Source: Tenacibaculum aiptasiae
Lineage (GTDB): Bacteria; Bacteroidota; Bacteroidia; Flavobacteriales; Flavobacteriaceae
DNA length: 34,559 nucleotides
Reading direction: 5' to 3'
Assembly: GCF_008806755.1 (NCBI RefSeq)
Contig: NZ_WAAU01000030.1
Location: 1 to 34,559, forward strand
Of this stretch, positions 7,645-16,283 are shown piece by piece. Numbering within the stretch: position 1 is the first letter of the stretch; the number at the start of each line of letters is the position of its first letter. Under the pieces are notes generated by a model. That model was given only the letters and a program-made list of their open reading frames with translations. It was not told where the DNA came from and did no database searches. A program made the translations under genes and the position numbers.

Positions 7645-10620
7645 ATGCAAAACAAAGGTCTTATTAAATTATTTGCTATCCTGTTCGGGTTAGTGAGTTT
7701 GTACCAGTTGTCGTTTACATTTTTCGCTAACAAAGTTGAAGATAGCGCAAAAGTATACGCAAAAGAAAATGTAGAAGGTAACAACGGAAGAGCGTTAGCT
7801 AGAGCCGAAAGGAAATATCTAGATAGTGTAGCAAATAAAGAGGTATTAAATTTAGGAATTGCAAAGTACACTTTTGATGAAATCAGGGAGAGAGAAATGA
7901 ACCTTGGTTTAGATTTAAAAGGTGGTATTAATGCAATTTTACAAGTATCTGTAAAAGATATTTTAATTGGGTTATCTAACAACTCAAAAAACACTGTTTT
8001 TATTGAAGCATTAGCAAAAGCTGATGAAGCCCAAAAAAATAGTCAAGATGATTATATAGATTTATTCTATAGCGAGTTCGAAAAATTAAGCAAAGGAAAC
8101 GTTAAGTTAAGCGATCCAAGCATTTTTGGAACTAAAGCCTTACGTGACAAAATTGATTTCAACAAAACAAATGAACAAGTAAAATCGACTTTACAAGAAG
8201 AAATCAATTCGTCTATTAACACTGCTTTTGAGGTATTACGTAGCCGTATTGATAAATTTGGTGTTGTTCAACCAAGTATTCAAAGAATCGGTACTTCTGG
8301 TCGTATTCAAGTTGAATTACCAGGAGCAAAAGATATTGAACGTGTAGGAAAACTATTACAAAGTACAGCAGAATTACAATTTTGGGAAGTATATACAAAT
8401 GCTGAAGTTCAAAATTATCTCTTTGCTGCTAATGCAAAGGTTGCTGAATTATTAAAAGATGATTCTTCAACTGAACAGGCAAAAGATTCTACTAAAACTG
8501 ATAACATTGATGATTTATTAGGAGAGTCTGCTGATTCTACTAAAGTTGAAAATCAAAAGAACTTATTTACATACTTATTCCCTAATGTAGCTCAGAGCCA
8601 ACAACAAATGAGTTCTTTAGTAGCACAAGCTAGAGTGCAAGATACTGCCAAAGTAAACAGTTTATTAGCTAACAAGCAAGTAAGAGCTTTATTACCAAGT
8701 AACTTAAAATATGTTAAGTTTTTATGGGATTATAAAGCACAACCTAGTGCAGATGGAACAAATCAAATTATTGGTTTGTATGCAATAAAATCTAATAGAA
8801 ATGATAAAGCTGCTATTGATGGTGATGTTATTGCTGATGCTACACAAGACTATGATCAATTAAGCAAGCCAATTGTATCTATGACGATGAACGCAATAGG
8901 AACTAAGAAATGGTCGAAATTAACAGGAGAAAACATAGGGAAATTTGTTGCTATTGTGTTAGACAATTATGTTTATACCGCACCAGTTATTAATGGACAA
9001 TTAGGTAGCAAGTCTTCTATTTCTGGTGGTTCTATGACTGTTAACGAAGCTCAAGATATTGCAACTGTATTAAAAGCTGGTAAATTACCTGCTCCTGCAA
9101 GAATGATCCAATCAGAAGTAGTTGGACCTTCTTTAGGACAAGAATCTATTAATGCAAGTATGTGGTCATTCGGATTAGCTATCTTATTAGTATTAGCGTG
9201 GATGATTTTATACTATGGAAAAGCTGGTTTATATGCTAATATTGCATTATTAGTAAACATCTTATTCATCTTTGGATGGTTAGTATCTTTCAGCGCTGTA
9301 TTAACTTTACCTGGAATCGCTGGTATTATCTTAACTATAGGTATGTCGGTTGATGCGAACGTTATTATTTTCGAAAGAATTAAAGAAGCATTATCTGGAG
9401 GAAAGAGTTTAGGTGAGGCTGTTAATGAAGGATTTAGTTTTAAAGGAGCTTTATCTGCAATTATTGATGCAAACATTACTACTTTCTTAACAGGTGTTAT
9501 CTTATTTGTATTTGGAACAGGACCAATTAAAGGTTTTGCTTATACATTAATGTTAGGTATTGCTACTTCTTTATTTACAGCAATCTTTATTACTCGTTTA
9601 TTTATTGATGGAGCTGTAAACAAAGGTACTAACTTAACATTCAATACTGGAATTTCTAAAAACTGGTTTAAAAATATTAGCATTGAATTCTTAAAGAAAC
9701 GTAAGTTAGCTTACATTATTTCTGGATTCTTTATCATAGCTGGATTAATTTCAATCTTTACTTTAGGATTAAAGCAAGGTGTTGATTTTAAAGGAGGACG
9801 TTCTTATGTTGTTCGTTTTGACCAAGGAATGAAAGCTAATGAAGTAGCTTCAGCTTTAAAAGGTGCTTTTGGTACTTCTCCAGAAGTAAAAACTTATGGT
9901 TCTGAAAACCAATTAAAAATAACTACTGTTTTCAAAATTGATGAAGAAGGTAAAAACGTTGATAATGAAGTACAAACTGCTTTATACAACGGTTTAAAAC
10001 CTTATTTAGGTACAACTTCTTACGAAGATTTTAAACCTGGTTTTGAAAAAGCTGGTAGTGGAATAATGAGCTATATGAAAGTAGAGCCAACAATTGCAGA
10101 TGATATTAAACAAGCTGCAATATGGGCTGTATTAGGATCTTTAATTGTAGTATTCTTATATATCTTATTACGTTTTAGAAAAATGTCTTTCTCTATTGGT
10201 GCCGTAGTAGCTGTATTCCATGATGTATTAGTAGTATTAGGAGTTTTCTCTATATTCTACAAAGTAATGCCTTTCGATATGGAAATAGGACAATCGTTTA
10301 TTGCTGCTATTTTAACTGTAGTTGGATACTCTTTGAATGATACCGTGGTAATTTTCGATAGAATTAGAGAATATGCTGCAAACAGCAACTCTTTAACTGC
10401 TAACATTGTAGACAAAGCTTTAAGTAGTACTTTAGGAAGAACAATTAATACTTCTTTAACTACTTTATTAGTAATGTTAGCTATTTTCTTCTTCGGTGGA
10501 GATAGTATTAAAGGATTTATGTTTGCACTTATTGTTGGTGTAGTTGTAGGTACTTACTCTTCATTATTCGTGGCAACACCTGTAATGTTTGATACTTCTA
10601 AAAAAGAAGACAATAAATAA
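7645..10620 (+). CDS. secDF: Fused protein translocase subunit SecDF
   Basis: SecD and SecF are joined in one 991-residue inner-membrane protein that uses the proton-motive force to pull exported proteins through SecYEG. The first transmembrane helix is at about 6-25. It is followed by a long periplasmic P1 region containing LGLDLKGGINAILQV and VLRSRIDKFGVVQPSIQRIG. SecD helices occupy about 505-675 (with GIAGIILTIGMSVDANVIIF). SecF starts at about 688 with its own first helix, GVDFKGGRSYVVRF, and the remaining helices at about 818-985 (with VVGYSLNDTVVIFDRIREY). The two SecD/SecF signature motifs (SVDANVIIFERIKE and LNDTVVIFDRIRE) are intact. Compared with short SecDs the P1 region is enlarged, including an acidic/serine-rich insertion around 275-305. 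Fusion is usual in Bacteroidetes. Confidence 0.96.
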   Translation: MQNKGLIKLFAILFGLVSLYQLSFTFFANKVEDSAKVYAKENVEGNNGRALARAERKYLDSVANKEVLNLGIAKYTFDEIREREMNLGLDLKGGINAILQVSVKDILIGLSNNSKNTVFIEALAKADEAQKNSQDDYIDLFYSEFEKLSKGNVKLSDPSIFGTKALRDKIDFNKTNEQVKSTLQEEINSSINTAFEVLRSRIDKFGVVQPSIQRIGTSGRIQVELPGAKDIERVGKLLQSTAELQFWEVYTNAEVQNYLFAANAKVAELLKDDSSTEQAKDSTKTDNIDDLLGESADSTKVENQKNLFTYLFPNVAQSQQQMSSLVAQARVQDTAKVNSLLANKQVRALLPSNLKYVKFLWDYKAQPSADGTNQIIGLYAIKSNRNDKAAIDGDVIADATQDYDQLSKPIVSMTMNAIGTKKWSKLTGENIGKFVAIVLDNYVYTAPVINGQLGSKSSISGGSMTVNEAQDIATVLKAGKLPAPARMIQSEVVGPSLGQESINASMWSFGLAILLVLAWMILYYGKAGLYANIALLVNILFIFGWLVSFSAVLTLPGIAGIILTIGMSVDANVIIFERIKEALSGGKSLGEAVNEGFSFKGALSAIIDANITTFLTGVILFVFGTGPIKGFAYTLMLGIATSLFTAIFITRLFIDGAVNKGTNLTFNTGISKNWFKNISIEFLKKRKLAYIISGFFIIAGLISIFTLGLKQGVDFKGGRSYVVRFDQGMKANEVASALKGAFGTSPEVKTYGSENQLKITTVFKIDEEGKNVDNEVQTALYNGLKPYLGTTSYEDFKPGFEKAGSGIMSYMKVEPTIADDIKQAAIWAVLGSLIVVFLYILLRFRKMSFSIGAVVAVFHDVLVVLGVFSIFYKVMPFDMEIGQSFIAAILTVVGYSLNDTVVIFDRIREYAANSNSLTANIVDKALSSTLGRTINTSLTTLLVMLAIFFFGGDSIKGFMFALIVGVVVGTYSSLFVATPVMFDTSKKEDNK

Positions 10621-10637
10621 TATATAAAAAAACACTC

Positions 10638-10675
10638 AAAAAACCGTTTTGAATATTTTTCAAAACGGTTTTTTC
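10638..10675 (+). terminator. Intrinsic terminator after secDF
   Basis: A 16-bp perfect stem, AAAAAACCGTTTTGAA (10638-10653) with TTCAAAACGGTTTTTT (10659-10674), has a 5-nt loop and lies 18 nt after the secDF stop. The A-tract on the left makes it formally bidirectional. Confidence 0.9.
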
Positions 10676-10692
10676 ATTTAATATCAAGCAAC

Positions 10693-10700
10693 TATCTTTG
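10693..10700 (+). promoter_or_regulatory. -7 element giving a near-leaderless hpt-adk transcript
   Basis: TATCTTTG sits at 10693-10700 and the ATG is at 10708, so transcription starting 5-7 nt after the element would begin within about three nucleotides of the start codon. No TTG is present at the -33 position. The upstream terminator ends at about 10675, leaving little room for any other promoter. Confidence 0.5.
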
Positions 10701-10707
10701 CAATCTG

Positions 10708-11826
10708 ATGAAAATTACAAAACTTCACGATTTATATTTTAAAGAGTACATTTCAAGTAATGAACTCTCAAACATTGTACAGTCTCTGGCAGAACAAGTA
10801 AGAAAAGATTTACCTAAAAATGAAGTTCCTTTTTTTGTAGGAATTTTAAATGGATGCTTTGTTTTTACTGCTGATTTTTTACGAGCTTACAAAGGAGATT
10901 GCGAAATGACTTTTGTTAAATTAGCTTCTTATGAAGGGACTACTTCAACAGAAAATGTAAAGAAACTTATTGGTATAAACGAAGATTTAACAGGTCGTAC
11001 CGTTATCATATTAGAAGATATTATTGATACGGGTACTACTTTACAAGAAATCTACGAAATATTCAAAACAAAAAATCTAAAAGAACTTAAAATAGTATCG
11101 CTATTCTTTAAACCTGACGTGTATCGAAAAGAACTTCCTATAAATTATGTTGGAAAAAATATTGAAGACAAATTTATTGTAGGATACGGATTAGATTACA
11201 AAGGTTATGGAAGAAATTTGCCTGCTATTTATCAATTAACAACACAACCCAAAATGAAAAACATCGTATTATTCGGACCTCCTGGTGCAGGAAAAGGTAC
11301 ACAAGCTGAAGTATTAAAAGAAAAGTACAACTTAGTACATATTTCTACTGGTGATGTATTCCGATTTAATATTAAAAATGAAACTGAATTAGGATTATTA
11401 GCAAAAACATACATGGACGATGGTAACTTAGTTCCTGATGAAGTTACTATTAGCATGTTAAAAGCAGAAGTTGAAAAAAATACTGATGCCGCTGGTTTTA
11501 TTTTTGATGGATTCCCAAGAACTGAATCTCAAGCAAAAGCTTTAGATGAATTTTTAGCTGAAAAAAATGAACGTATAAATGGTATGGTTGCTTTAGAAGT
11601 TTCTGAGGACTTATTAGTTGAGCGTTTATTAGAAAGAGGTAAGACTAGTGGTCGTACTGATGATATGGATGAAGGTAAAATTCGTAATCGCTTTAACGAA
11701 TACAATACTAAAACAGCTGTTTTAAAAGATTTTTACCAAAATCAAAACAACTATTATGGAGTAAACGGTGTAGGTTCTATTGAAGAAATTACAGAACGTT
11801 TATCAGAAGTGCTTGACACTTTATAA
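10708..11826 (+). CDS. Fused hypoxanthine phosphoribosyltransferase-adenylate kinase
   Basis: One uninterrupted 372-residue frame encodes two purine enzymes. Residues 1 to about 178 are a hypoxanthine(-guanine) phosphoribosyltransferase, which salvages the base with PRPP. Its PRPP loop is EDIIDTGTT (103-111) and the late motif DKFIVGYGLDYKGYGRNLPAIY is present. Residues 183-372 are adenylate kinase (ATP + AMP to 2 ADP), with P-loop GPPGAGKGT (190-198), GFPRTESQA, and the short-LID end RGKTSGRTDD. The second half begins with Met183 (ATG at 11254-11256), exactly where a free adenylate kinase would start, so an internal start could also yield that enzyme alone. The linker is only about five residues, as expected for loss of a stop between adjacent genes. 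obgE follows after 47 nt. Confidence 0.93.
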   Translation: MKITKLHDLYFKEYISSNELSNIVQSLAEQVRKDLPKNEVPFFVGILNGCFVFTADFLRAYKGDCEMTFVKLASYEGTTSTENVKKLIGINEDLTGRTVIILEDIIDTGTTLQEIYEIFKTKNLKELKIVSLFFKPDVYRKELPINYVGKNIEDKFIVGYGLDYKGYGRNLPAIYQLTTQPKMKNIVLFGPPGAGKGTQAEVLKEKYNLVHISTGDVFRFNIKNETELGLLAKTYMDDGNLVPDEVTISMLKAEVEKNTDAAGFIFDGFPRTESQAKALDEFLAEKNERINGMVALEVSEDLLVERLLERGKTSGRTDDMDEGKIRNRFNEYNTKTAVLKDFYQNQNNYYGVNGVGSIEEITERLSEVLDTL

Positions 11827-11873
11827 AAATTAATTTTACTTCTGTTTATTAAACAGAAAACAACTTAGAAAGA

Positions 11874-12863
11874 ATGACTGAAGGAAATTTTGTTGACTAC
11901 ATAAAAATCTACGCATCTTCTGGTAAAGGAGGTAGAGGATCGGCTCACTTGCATCGTGAAAAATTCATTACAAAAGGTGGACCAGATGGTGGAGATGGAG
12001 GTCGTGGTGGTCACGTAATATTACGTGGCGATAAAAATATGTGGACACTTTTCCATTTAAAATTTAAACGTCACTTTAGGGCTGAATCTGGTGGTGATGG
12101 TAGTAGCAGTAGAAGTTCTGGACATGATGCTAATGATGTTATTATTCCAGTACCATTAGGAACTATTATTAGAGATGCTGACACTGATAAAATCTTATAT
12201 GAAATCACAGAAGATGGTCGTGATGTAATACTATTAGAAGGTGGTAAAGGTGGTAAAGGAAACTGGCATTTCAAATCTTCTACTAACCAAACACCTCGTT
12301 ATGCTCAACCAGGTATTGACGGTAAAGATGGATGGTTTCGTATAGAGCTTAAAATCTTAGCTGATGTTGGTTTAGTTGGTTTTCCTAATGCTGGAAAATC
12401 TACTTTATTGTCTGTTATAACAGCTGCTAAACCAAAAATTGCTGATTACGCTTTTACTACTTTAAAACCTAATTTAGGAATTGTAGAATACCGTAATCAC
12501 CAGAGTTTTGTAATGGCTGATATCCCAGGTATTATTGAAGGAGCTTCAGAAGGAAAAGGTTTAGGTCATTATTTCTTACGTCATATAGAACGTAATTCTA
12601 CCCTACTCTTTTTAATTCCTGCTGATAGTGATGATATTCAAAAAGAATACGATATCTTATTGAATGAATTAAGGAAACATAACCCTGAATTATTAGATAA
12701 AGATCGTTTATTGGCAATTTCTAAGTCGGATATGTTAGACGATGAATTAAAAGAAGAAATTAAAAAAGAATTACCTGAAGGTATTGAAACCTTATTTATC
12801 TCTTCAGTAGCTCAACTAGGCTTAATGGAGTTAAAAGATAAATTATGGTCTATGTTAAACTAA
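11874..12863 (+). CDS. obgE: Obg family GTPase CgtA
   Basis: This essential GTPase is associated with late 50S assembly and the stringent response. The 329-residue protein has the glycine-rich Obg domain (about 4-160, with [15 protein letters not shown] and GGDGGRGG). The G domain contains P-loop GFPNAGKS (169-176), a switch [18 protein letters not shown] motif and a G4-like SKSD. It stops without the C-terminal OCT domain, which is normal outside Firmicutes and Actinobacteria. It probably shares a transcript with the upstream hpt-adk fusion (47 nt spacing) and ends at an intrinsic terminator. Confidence 0.96.
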   Translation: MTEGNFVDYIKIYASSGKGGRGSAHLHREKFITKGGPDGGDGGRGGHVILRGDKNMWTLFHLKFKRHFRAESGGDGSSSRSSGHDANDVIIPVPLGTIIRDADTDKILYEITEDGRDVILLEGGKGGKGNWHFKSSTNQTPRYAQPGIDGKDGWFRIELKILADVGLVGFPNAGKSTLLSVITAAKPKIADYAFTTLKPNLGIVEYRNHQSFVMADIPGIIEGASEGKGLGHYFLRHIERNSTLLFLIPADSDDIQKEYDILLNELRKHNPELLDKDRLLAISKSDMLDDELKEEIKKELPEGIETLFISSVAQLGLMELKDKLWSMLN

Positions 12864-12886
12864 CATATTTCTTTAATAAAAAACAG

Positions 12887-12918
12887 AAAGCAATCTCAAT
12901 AGAGGTTGCTTTTTATTT
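12887..12918 (+). terminator. Intrinsic terminator after obgE
   Basis: AAAGCAATCTC (12887-12897) pairs with GAGGTTGCTTT (12902-12912), with one G-T wobble and a 4-nt loop, followed by a T-rich tract. Confidence 0.8.
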
Positions 12919-12960
12919 TATACTATATCTATTTTAAAAAATGATAAATAGAGTATACAA

Positions 12961-13437
12961 TTAAAAAACTCGCTTTGCTTTTACAAATTCTTTTTTCCAA
13001 TAACTTTCTTTCATTGATGAAACAATTACACCTTTTGAAGTTGTCGAGTGAATAAATTGAACATCATCATTATTAACAGATACAACTAACCCCACGTGAT
13101 TAATTCCTCCTTTTAATCGGGAAATATCAAAAAATAATAAATCCCCCTTTTTAACATCAGAAAGAGAAAGTTCTTTACCTTTTTTACTCATCGAGGCAGA
13201 AGAACGTGGTAATTTCTTATCAAAAGCTTTAAAAACTGTTGTCACCAGTCCTGAACAATCCATCCCACTTTTAGTAGTCCCTCCAGCTCTATAAGGAACT
13301 CCTTTATATGAATTAGCAAGAATAATTATTTCTTCCTCCTTTGACTTTTCTTCTATATAAGTTTCTTCATCTTGCTTAATAAAACGAAAAAAAATAAAGC
13401 CTATAATTATCGATAATAACAGTAATTGTTTTCTCAT
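12961..13437 (-). CDS. NlpC/P60 peptidoglycan endopeptidase, membrane-anchored
   Basis: This 158-residue protein has an N-terminal hydrophobic helix (about 3-19) without a lipobox, so it is probably anchored by that helix facing the periplasm. The rest is an NlpC/P60 domain with the catalytic Cys in GMDCSGLV (about 66), the catalytic His in NHVGLV (about 115) and the third polar residue in FIHSTTSKGVIV. The family cleaves stem-peptide bonds in peptidoglycan. It is a close paralogue of the protein at 14310-14834, with shared blocks GGTT..GMDCSGL, GDLLFF, NHVGLV.SV and IHST.S.GVIV.S, ending KAKRV. It lies apart from the second copy by one lipoprotein gene. The substrate bond is not known. Confidence 0.92.
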   Translation of the reverse strand: MRKQLLLLSIIIGFIFFRFIKQDEETYIEEKSKEEEIIILANSYKGVPYRAGGTTKSGMDCSGLVTTVFKAFDKKLPRSSASMSKKGKELSLSDVKKGDLLFFDISRLKGGINHVGLVVSVNNDDVQFIHSTTSKGVIVSSMKESYWKKEFVKAKRVF

Positions 13438-13515
13438 ACACTATTCTAATTAAACCAATAATATTTTGGCATATTAATTGAAACATAGAGTAAAATAACT
13501 CAAAAAATTAAAACT

Positions 13516-14271
13516 ATGATAAAAACAACTACTAAAAATTTATTACTACTTCTTTTCTTATCTATACTTCAATTTTCTTGTACAAAGAATGATGAAGAAT
13601 TAGTTAAAGAAGAAACCAAACCAAAAAGTCTTTTAATCGAATTTGAATTAAATGGGAAGCCAATTTCTATTAATTTTCCTATAACTCAAAACACTGGAAT
13701 GGGAATCAGAAATACGAAACTACAAAATCCAAAGGGCACTATATTAGCTGGGATTTCTGAAACATTTTCTAATGACGATTATCACATTCAATTATATTTT
13801 GATGAATATTTTTCTAACAAAGAATATTCTTTCAATATAGAGGAAAACATGCTCAAACTTCCTTGGGAAGATTTTAAAAATGCAATGTACAGTAATGATA
13901 ACTTTGGAATAAAATATATAGATTATAAAGAAAGTTATAAAAAAGATTTAAATACTAATAGTCATAAAGGTTTTACTATTAAAATTAAGGATATTAAGAA
14001 CAACAAAACATATACTAGTTTATTGTTTGAAACATTATATAGTACTGATACCAATAATTCTTATGAGTATAATAATTTAATGAAAAATTCTTTCTTCAAA
14101 TTTATCTCTTCAGAAAAGTTAGAAGATGATACATCTGGATTTAACAAAAATTATGAAGTTAAAGCTAGTTTTGAATGTAAGCTTCTAGAATATACTAAGA
14201 ATTTAGATGACGGATTGGTTATAAACGACATCATAAACTTAACTAACGGGAAAATAGTTGGAGTTTTATAA
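13516..14271 (+). CDS. Hypothetical lipoprotein
   Basis: The 251-residue product begins with a lipoprotein signal peptide ending in the lipobox LQFSC (Cys22), so it should be exported and lipidated. After a short charged linker the mature part is rich in aromatic, Asn and Lys residues with alternating hydrophobic positions, suggesting a beta-rich fold. I recognise no family. It lies divergently from one NlpC/P60 gene and convergently with the other. The 13438-13515 spacer contains a dyad, CCAA-N7-TTGG, but no clear consensus promoter. Confidence 0.75.
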   Translation: MIKTTTKNLLLLLFLSILQFSCTKNDEELVKEETKPKSLLIEFELNGKPISINFPITQNTGMGIRNTKLQNPKGTILAGISETFSNDDYHIQLYFDEYFSNKEYSFNIEENMLKLPWEDFKNAMYSNDNFGIKYIDYKESYKKDLNTNSHKGFTIKIKDIKNNKTYTSLLFETLYSTDTNNSYEYNNLMKNSFFKFISSEKLEDDTSGFNKNYEVKASFECKLLEYTKNLDDGLVINDIINLTNGKIVGVL

Positions 14272-14273
14272 AA

Positions 14274-14309
14274 CTAAAAAGACCTGCAAAAAACTGCAGG
14301 TCTTTTTAG
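14274..14309. terminator. Bidirectional terminator between lipoprotein and nlpC genes
   Basis: A 15-bp perfect stem, CTAAAAAGACCTGCA (14274-14288) with its complement at 14295-14309, has a 6-nt loop and A/T tracts on both flanks. It exactly fills the gap between the two convergent stop codons. Confidence 0.9.
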
Positions 14310-14834
14310 TTATAACACACGTTTTGCTTTTATAAATGCTTTTTTCCAATATTTATTAAATAATGAGGTTACAATAACTCCTCTTGAACTTGTTGAATGT
14401 ATAAAATGGATATCACCATTTTTAACTGATGTCACCAAACCTACATGATTTACTTTTCCTTTTTTTCGTGCTGTTTTAAAAAACAATAAATCTCCACGTT
14501 CTACTTTTCGTAAAGGTATTTCATATCCTTTTGTATACATTTCACGAGAAGTTCGAGGTAAATCTATATTACGCTTCTTAAATGACACATGGATTAACCC
14601 TGAACAGTCCATTCCTTTATTGGTAGTACCTCCATACCTATATCGAGTTCCCTTATAAGAAACTGCAGTCCAAACTATTTTATCTGCGATGGTAGGTGAC
14701 GATGATTTCTCTTTTGTTGCTGTTATTATTTTAGACTTTGGCTTTGATCTTTTACTTGAAGAAACATTTTTGGATGAACCACAAGAAATCATTAATAAGG
14801 AAAGTGAAAAAATGAAAAGTATTTTTTTTATCAT
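14310..14834 (-). CDS. NlpC/P60 peptidoglycan endopeptidase lipoprotein
   Basis: This 174-residue protein has a lipoprotein signal peptide with lipobox LMISC (Cys18), a basic Ser/Lys-rich linker (about 20-50), and an NlpC/P60 domain. The catalytic Cys is in GMDCSGLI (about 79), the His in NHVGLV (about 127), and FIHSTSSRGVIV supplies the third position. It is likely an outer- or inner-membrane-anchored cell-wall hydrolase. It is paralogous to the protein at 12961-13437 but differs in anchoring. It lies 35 nt downstream of lpxB and is the last gene of the surE-lpxB operon, consistent with an envelope-maintenance role. Confidence 0.93.
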   Translation of the reverse strand: MIKKILFIFSLSLLMISCGSSKNVSSSKRSKPKSKIITATKEKSSSPTIADKIVWTAVSYKGTRYRYGGTTNKGMDCSGLIHVSFKKRNIDLPRTSREMYTKGYEIPLRKVERGDLLFFKTARKKGKVNHVGLVTSVKNGDIHFIHSTSSRGVIVTSLFNKYWKKAFIKAKRVL

Positions 14835-14869
14835 ATATTCAATAGCATTTTTAAATTTTATATCTAAGT

Positions 14870-15985
14870 TTATTTTTTATTCGCTCCCTCAACAATCAGT
14901 TTAGCTGTTTTTCCTGAAGCTCCTTTCCCTCCTAACTTTTGTTCTAAATCAAAATAAGACAAAAACAATTCTTCTCTTTTCTTTTGGTTTAAAATAGATT
15001 CTAATTCTGTTTTTAAATTTTCTTTGGTAAAATCGTTTTGAATTAACTCTTTAACAACTTCTTTATCCATTATTAAGTTTACTAACGAAATATACTCTAA
15101 TGTTATAATTCGTTTTGCTATTTGATAAGAAATATTGCTTCCCTTATAACAAACTACTTGTGGCACTTTAAACAAAGCTGTTTCTAAGGTTGCAGTTCCA
15201 GAACCCACTAAGGCAGCATGAGAAACACTTAATAAATCGTAAGTCTTATTGCTAATTAACTTAACATTTTTATTACCAATAAATGTTTGATAAAATTCTT
15301 TTGTTTGACTAGGTGCTCCACCTACCACAAATTGATACTCAGAAAACTCCTCTACTAATGATAACATTACTGGTAACATCTTAGTAATTTCTTGCTTTCT
15401 ACTTCCTGGCAATAAGGCTATTATTTCTTTATCTCCTAAATTATATTCCTCTCTAAAACTTTCTTCATCTATCTGCTTTCTCCCAGCTATCCCATCAATT
15501 AAAGGGTGTCCAACAAAGTTTACATCATAGTCATATTTCTTATAAAACTCCTTTTCAAATGGTAGTATAACAAACATTTCATCAACATCTCTTTTAATGT
15601 CTTTTACCCTACCTGCTCTACTTGCCCAAACTTGTGGGGAGATATAATAATTAGTTCTAATACCTTCTTGTTTTGCCCACTTAGCAATGCGCAAATTAAA
15701 CCCTGAATTATCTATAAGTACTAATACATCAGGTTTGAACTTAGCAATGTCTCTCTTACAAAAAGAAATCATCCCTAGAATCTTACGTAAATTCATCAGT
15801 ACTTCTACAAAACCCATAAAAGCACGTTCTTTATAATGCTTTACAAGTGTACCACCAACCTCTTGCATTAAATCTCCTCCCCAAAAACGAATCTCTGCTT
15901 TTGGGTCTTCCTTTAACAAAGCTTTCATCAAATTAGCTCCATGTAAATCTCCTGAAGCTTCTCCTGCAAGGATGTAATATTTCAT
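14870..15985 (-). CDS. lpxB: Lipid-A-disaccharide synthase
   Basis: LpxB joins UDP-2,3-diacylglucosamine and lipid X to make the lipid A disaccharide at the cytoplasmic face of the inner membrane. The 371-residue protein starts with the family motif AGEASGDLHGANLM (8-20). It then has the Bacteroidetes form of ISPQVWASR and RVKDIKRDVDEMFVILPFE, followed by LPGSRKQEI and the nucleotide-sugar binding region GSGTATLETALFKVPQVVCYK. The length is slightly under the E. coli enzyme (382) and complete. It lies 10 nt downstream of the small membrane protein gene and belongs to the surE operon. Confidence 0.96.
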   Translation of the reverse strand: MKYYILAGEASGDLHGANLMKALLKEDPKAEIRFWGGDLMQEVGGTLVKHYKERAFMGFVEVLMNLRKILGMISFCKRDIAKFKPDVLVLIDNSGFNLRIAKWAKQEGIRTNYYISPQVWASRAGRVKDIKRDVDEMFVILPFEKEFYKKYDYDVNFVGHPLIDGIAGRKQIDEESFREEYNLGDKEIIALLPGSRKQEITKMLPVMLSLVEEFSEYQFVVGGAPSQTKEFYQTFIGNKNVKLISNKTYDLLSVSHAALVGSGTATLETALFKVPQVVCYKGSNISYQIAKRIITLEYISLVNLIMDKEVVKELIQNDFTKENLKTELESILNQKKREELFLSYFDLEQKLGGKGASGKTAKLIVEGANKK

Positions 15986-15995
15986 TAAATATTAT

Positions 15996-16283
15996 TTAGA
16001 AAAATTTTATAATAAATGTAATTAGCGCTGTCAAAATAGTAGCTAACAGTACACCTCTAGCTCTATAATCTTGATTCTTTTTTAGAAATACCCAAAACAC
16101 TAATAAATTAGGAATAGCAGCCAATGCAATTACTGAACCTAATACACCACCTTCTTTTACTTTTTGAAAAGTAGTACCTATGCTATCATACGATATATAT
16201 TCTAAATAGATGAATAAACCGAATGCTGTAGCTATTAAAGAAACTAAAATCCCTATAGCTATTTCTTTTCTTATATGTCCCAT
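15996..16283 (-). CDS. Small three-helix membrane protein
   Basis: This 95-residue product has three hydrophobic segments (about 9-27, 47-68 and 76-93) and almost no soluble part. The start overlaps the end of surE by 13 nt, and lpxB follows after 10 nt, so it is translated as part of the surE-lpxB operon. I do not recognise a named family. Its fixed position beside lpxB suggests a link to lipid A or the envelope, which is inference. Confidence 0.8.
   Translation of the reverse strand: MGHIRKEIAIGILVSLIATAFGLFIYLEYISYDSIGTTFQKVKEGGVLGSVIALAAIPNLLVFWVFLKKNQDYRARGVLLATILTALITFIIKFF

Noticed and set aside
7542..7994. 150-codon minus-strand ORF over the secDF start
   Set aside because: It is a shadow of secDF in another frame and contains the secDF promoter.
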